Below, piece by piece: positions 62,823 to 64,000 of a stretch of 64,000 nucleotides of DNA; the first letter of the stretch is position 1; each line of letters opens with the position of its first letter. The notes under the pieces were generated by a model, which was not told the DNA's origin, searched no databases, and saw only the letters and a program-made list of their open reading frames with translations. The position numbers and the translations under genes were made by a program. The stretch covers positions 5,138,001 through 5,202,000 of the forward strand of contig NZ_OX216966.1 of NCBI RefSeq assembly GCF_945605565.1, given 5' to 3'. The DNA comes from Paenibacillus dendritiformis. GTDB lineage: Bacteria > Bacillota > Bacilli > Paenibacillales > Paenibacillaceae.

Positions 62823-63883
62823 AGAGCCCTCTTCCTTAAAACTGCGATTAAAAATATGATTCCACCAAATAATTCAATAATAACGGAAACAACGCCTTGA
62901 GCATTGAATACATGATACATTAAAAAATATGCACCCGTTATTATCAAAAACCCTATAGCAAGAGCCATTGGAAAAATATATCGATGATCATAGGTTGGCG
63001 CTGCTTGATAACTCAACGTTGCAACTAAAAATCCATAGAAAGTAAGCGGTCCAATCAAAGCTGTTGAAATTGACATCAAAACAGAAACTAATATAAGCGT
63101 ATAAATGATACTAGATTGATGTTTAACTCCAAAAGAAGTAGAGACATCCTTTCCAAGTGACAATACATTTAATTTTTTAGAATTAGCAAGAAGTAATAAT
63201 GCTACAATTATTACCAGTGGAATTACAATAGGAAAATATTCAGAATCCGCATTATTGACAGAACCAAACAATCTTGCCTGTAAAATATCAAACTCAGACG
63301 GCGCAAGAAGTCTTCTCATAAAAGTTGACACAGAATTCAGCCCTGCGCCAATAATAATTCCAACCAAAAGCATAAGTTGCAGATTTCCATACTTTCCAGA
63401 AAGCAACCATCCATAAAGCATCAAACTCATTAAGACCATCACAATAACTTGAAATACAAATGGTCCAGTACCACTAAAATTTATCAATGCACTAGCACCA
63501 AAGAAAAATATCGTACTCGTCTGAATTGAGGAGTAAAGTGATTCAAAGCCTAAAAGTGAAGGGGTTATAATCCTATTATTCGTAATCGATTGGAAAGCAA
63601 CAGTCGACAAACTCTGACAAATCGCAGCAATAATCATGGCAATAAGAGCTACCATCCTTCTTTTAACAACTGGGATAAAAGAAGGGGAATCTACCGGAAC
63701 TGGATTGTTATAAATTAAAAGTCCATATGAAGAAAGAATGCCCAAAACAATCAATGTGATAAGCAAAATCCAATAACGTTTTTCTTCTTTCTTAGAACGA
63801 AAAGCTCTAGCTGATCTATTCTCATTATGAAGGCTAGAATCGATTACGACATTTTCATTATTTCTATATTCCAATGCGTTCAT
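62819..63883 (-). CDS. FecCD-family iron-siderophore permease (YclO-like)
   Basis: A 354-residue polytopic permease with an unusual hydrophilic head of ~30 residues, then nine to ten helices. NRIITPSLLGFESLYSSIQT matches the FecCD hallmark near the third helix, and LGKDVSTSFGV and GPLTFYGFLVATLSYQAAPT match the later conserved parts. It pairs with the permease encoded upstream. Overlaps both neighbours by four bases. Confidence 0.9.
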   Translation of the reverse strand: MNALEYRNNENVVIDSSLHNENRSARAFRSKKEEKRYWILLITLIVLGILSSYGLLIYNNPVPVDSPSFIPVVKRRMVALIAMIIAAICQSLSTVAFQSITNNRIITPSLLGFESLYSSIQTSTIFFFGASALINFSGTGPFVFQVIVMVLMSLMLYGWLLSGKYGNLQLMLLVGIIIGAGLNSVSTFMRRLLAPSEFDILQARLFGSVNNADSEYFPIVIPLVIIVALLLLANSKKLNVLSLGKDVSTSFGVKHQSSIIYTLILVSVLMSISTALIGPLTFYGFLVATLSYQAAPTYDHRYIFPMALAIGFLIITGAYFLMYHVFNAQGVVSVIIELFGGIIFLIAVLRKRAL

Positions 63884-64000
63884 CTTAGCCTCCTTGGTTT
63901 TCTTTGTCTCAATAAAATAGCAATAAATACGACTGCCCCCACTGTTCCAAGTATTAAAGAAACAGGTACTTCAAAAGGCATTATAATTGTTCGAGAAATG
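63880..64000 (-). CDS. FecCD-family permease (partial, C-terminal end)
   Basis: Only the last 39 codons are in the window: IMPFEVPVSLILGTVGAVVF followed by IAILLRQRKPRRLR and TGA at 63880. E(V/I)PVG-type motif and a last helix with basic tail are the standard end of FecCD permeases. First permease of the importer; a binding protein gene is expected beyond. Confidence 0.85.
   Translation of the reverse strand, partial: ISRTIIMPFEVPVSLILGTVGAVVFIAILLRQRKPRRLR

Overview
This window looks like a chromosomal segment of a spore-forming Firmicute, most likely Paenibacillus or a close relative. The reasons are a CotS/CotSA-type spore-coat cluster, several CUT1 sugar transporters of the kind that multiply in paenibacilli, a PerR box ahead of ahpCF, cre sites, an M9 collagenase with PPC domains, DUF4179 anti-sigma-type genes and strong AGGAGG-type ribosome sites. 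The species assignment is inferred from gene content only.

Layout. (1) 1-9039, minus strand: an apparent operon for a contractile-injection-type spike and its cargo. In transcription order it has a DcrB/DUF1795-like chaperone candidate, a VgrG-like protein, an unknown protein, an Imm11-like immunity protein, two related membrane-anchored proteins with a decayed duplicate between them, a lipase carrying RTX repeats and a DUF4280 (PAAR-like) tip, and a second VgrG whose C-terminus is a nuclease-like toxin (cut by the window edge). (2) 9.5-23.4 kb: a broken XRE regulator, kinase-like genes, a spore-coat polysaccharide cluster resembling the B. subtilis ytdA-ytcA-ytcB-ytcC-cotSA-cotS group, a very acidic repeat protein, a nitrilase-family protein, uppP and an SGNH hydrolase. 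(3) 24-43.7 kb: a collagenase, two CUT1 sugar ABC systems (one with a ROK regulator and paired cre sites), a two-component system, an Asp-box repeat protein, a CsaB-like/CgeB-like pair, an Sfp-type phosphopantetheinyl transferase and a MarR regulator. (4) 44-56.4 kb: a DUF6179/DUF6323 pair, PerR-boxed ahpCF, a truncated LytTR-type regulator, a 2-hydroxyacid dehydrogenase, a frameshifted ECF sigma gene with one intact and one frameshifted DUF4179-type partner, and a DUF1266 protein. (5) 56.6-62.06 kb: a second, degraded toxin island lying between two IS30-family remnants that face opposite ways. It holds a VgrG-like pseudogene, a zincin metallopeptidase toxin, its immunity candidate and an orphan toxin C-terminus joined through a 17-bp direct repeat, with IS3 and IS66 remnants beside it. 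(6) 62.07-64 kb: a visibly AT-rich siderophore-type ABC transporter.

How the parts work together. The two toxin islands share architecture: a VgrG-type carrier, then a modular toxin, then immunity genes. No sheath, tube, baseplate or disassembly-ATPase gene is present, so the spike proteins must be used by a machine encoded elsewhere or by an undescribed route. Many genes in the islands and in the sigma/anti-sigma block are broken by small slippage-type mutations (8-bp duplication, TG duplication, G7 tract). Two intergenic elements at 34.0 and 44.0 kb share four TGCAG modules at nearly identical spacing across 181 bp, which no annotated gene explains. No tRNA, rRNA, CRISPR array or intact insertion sequence was recognised.
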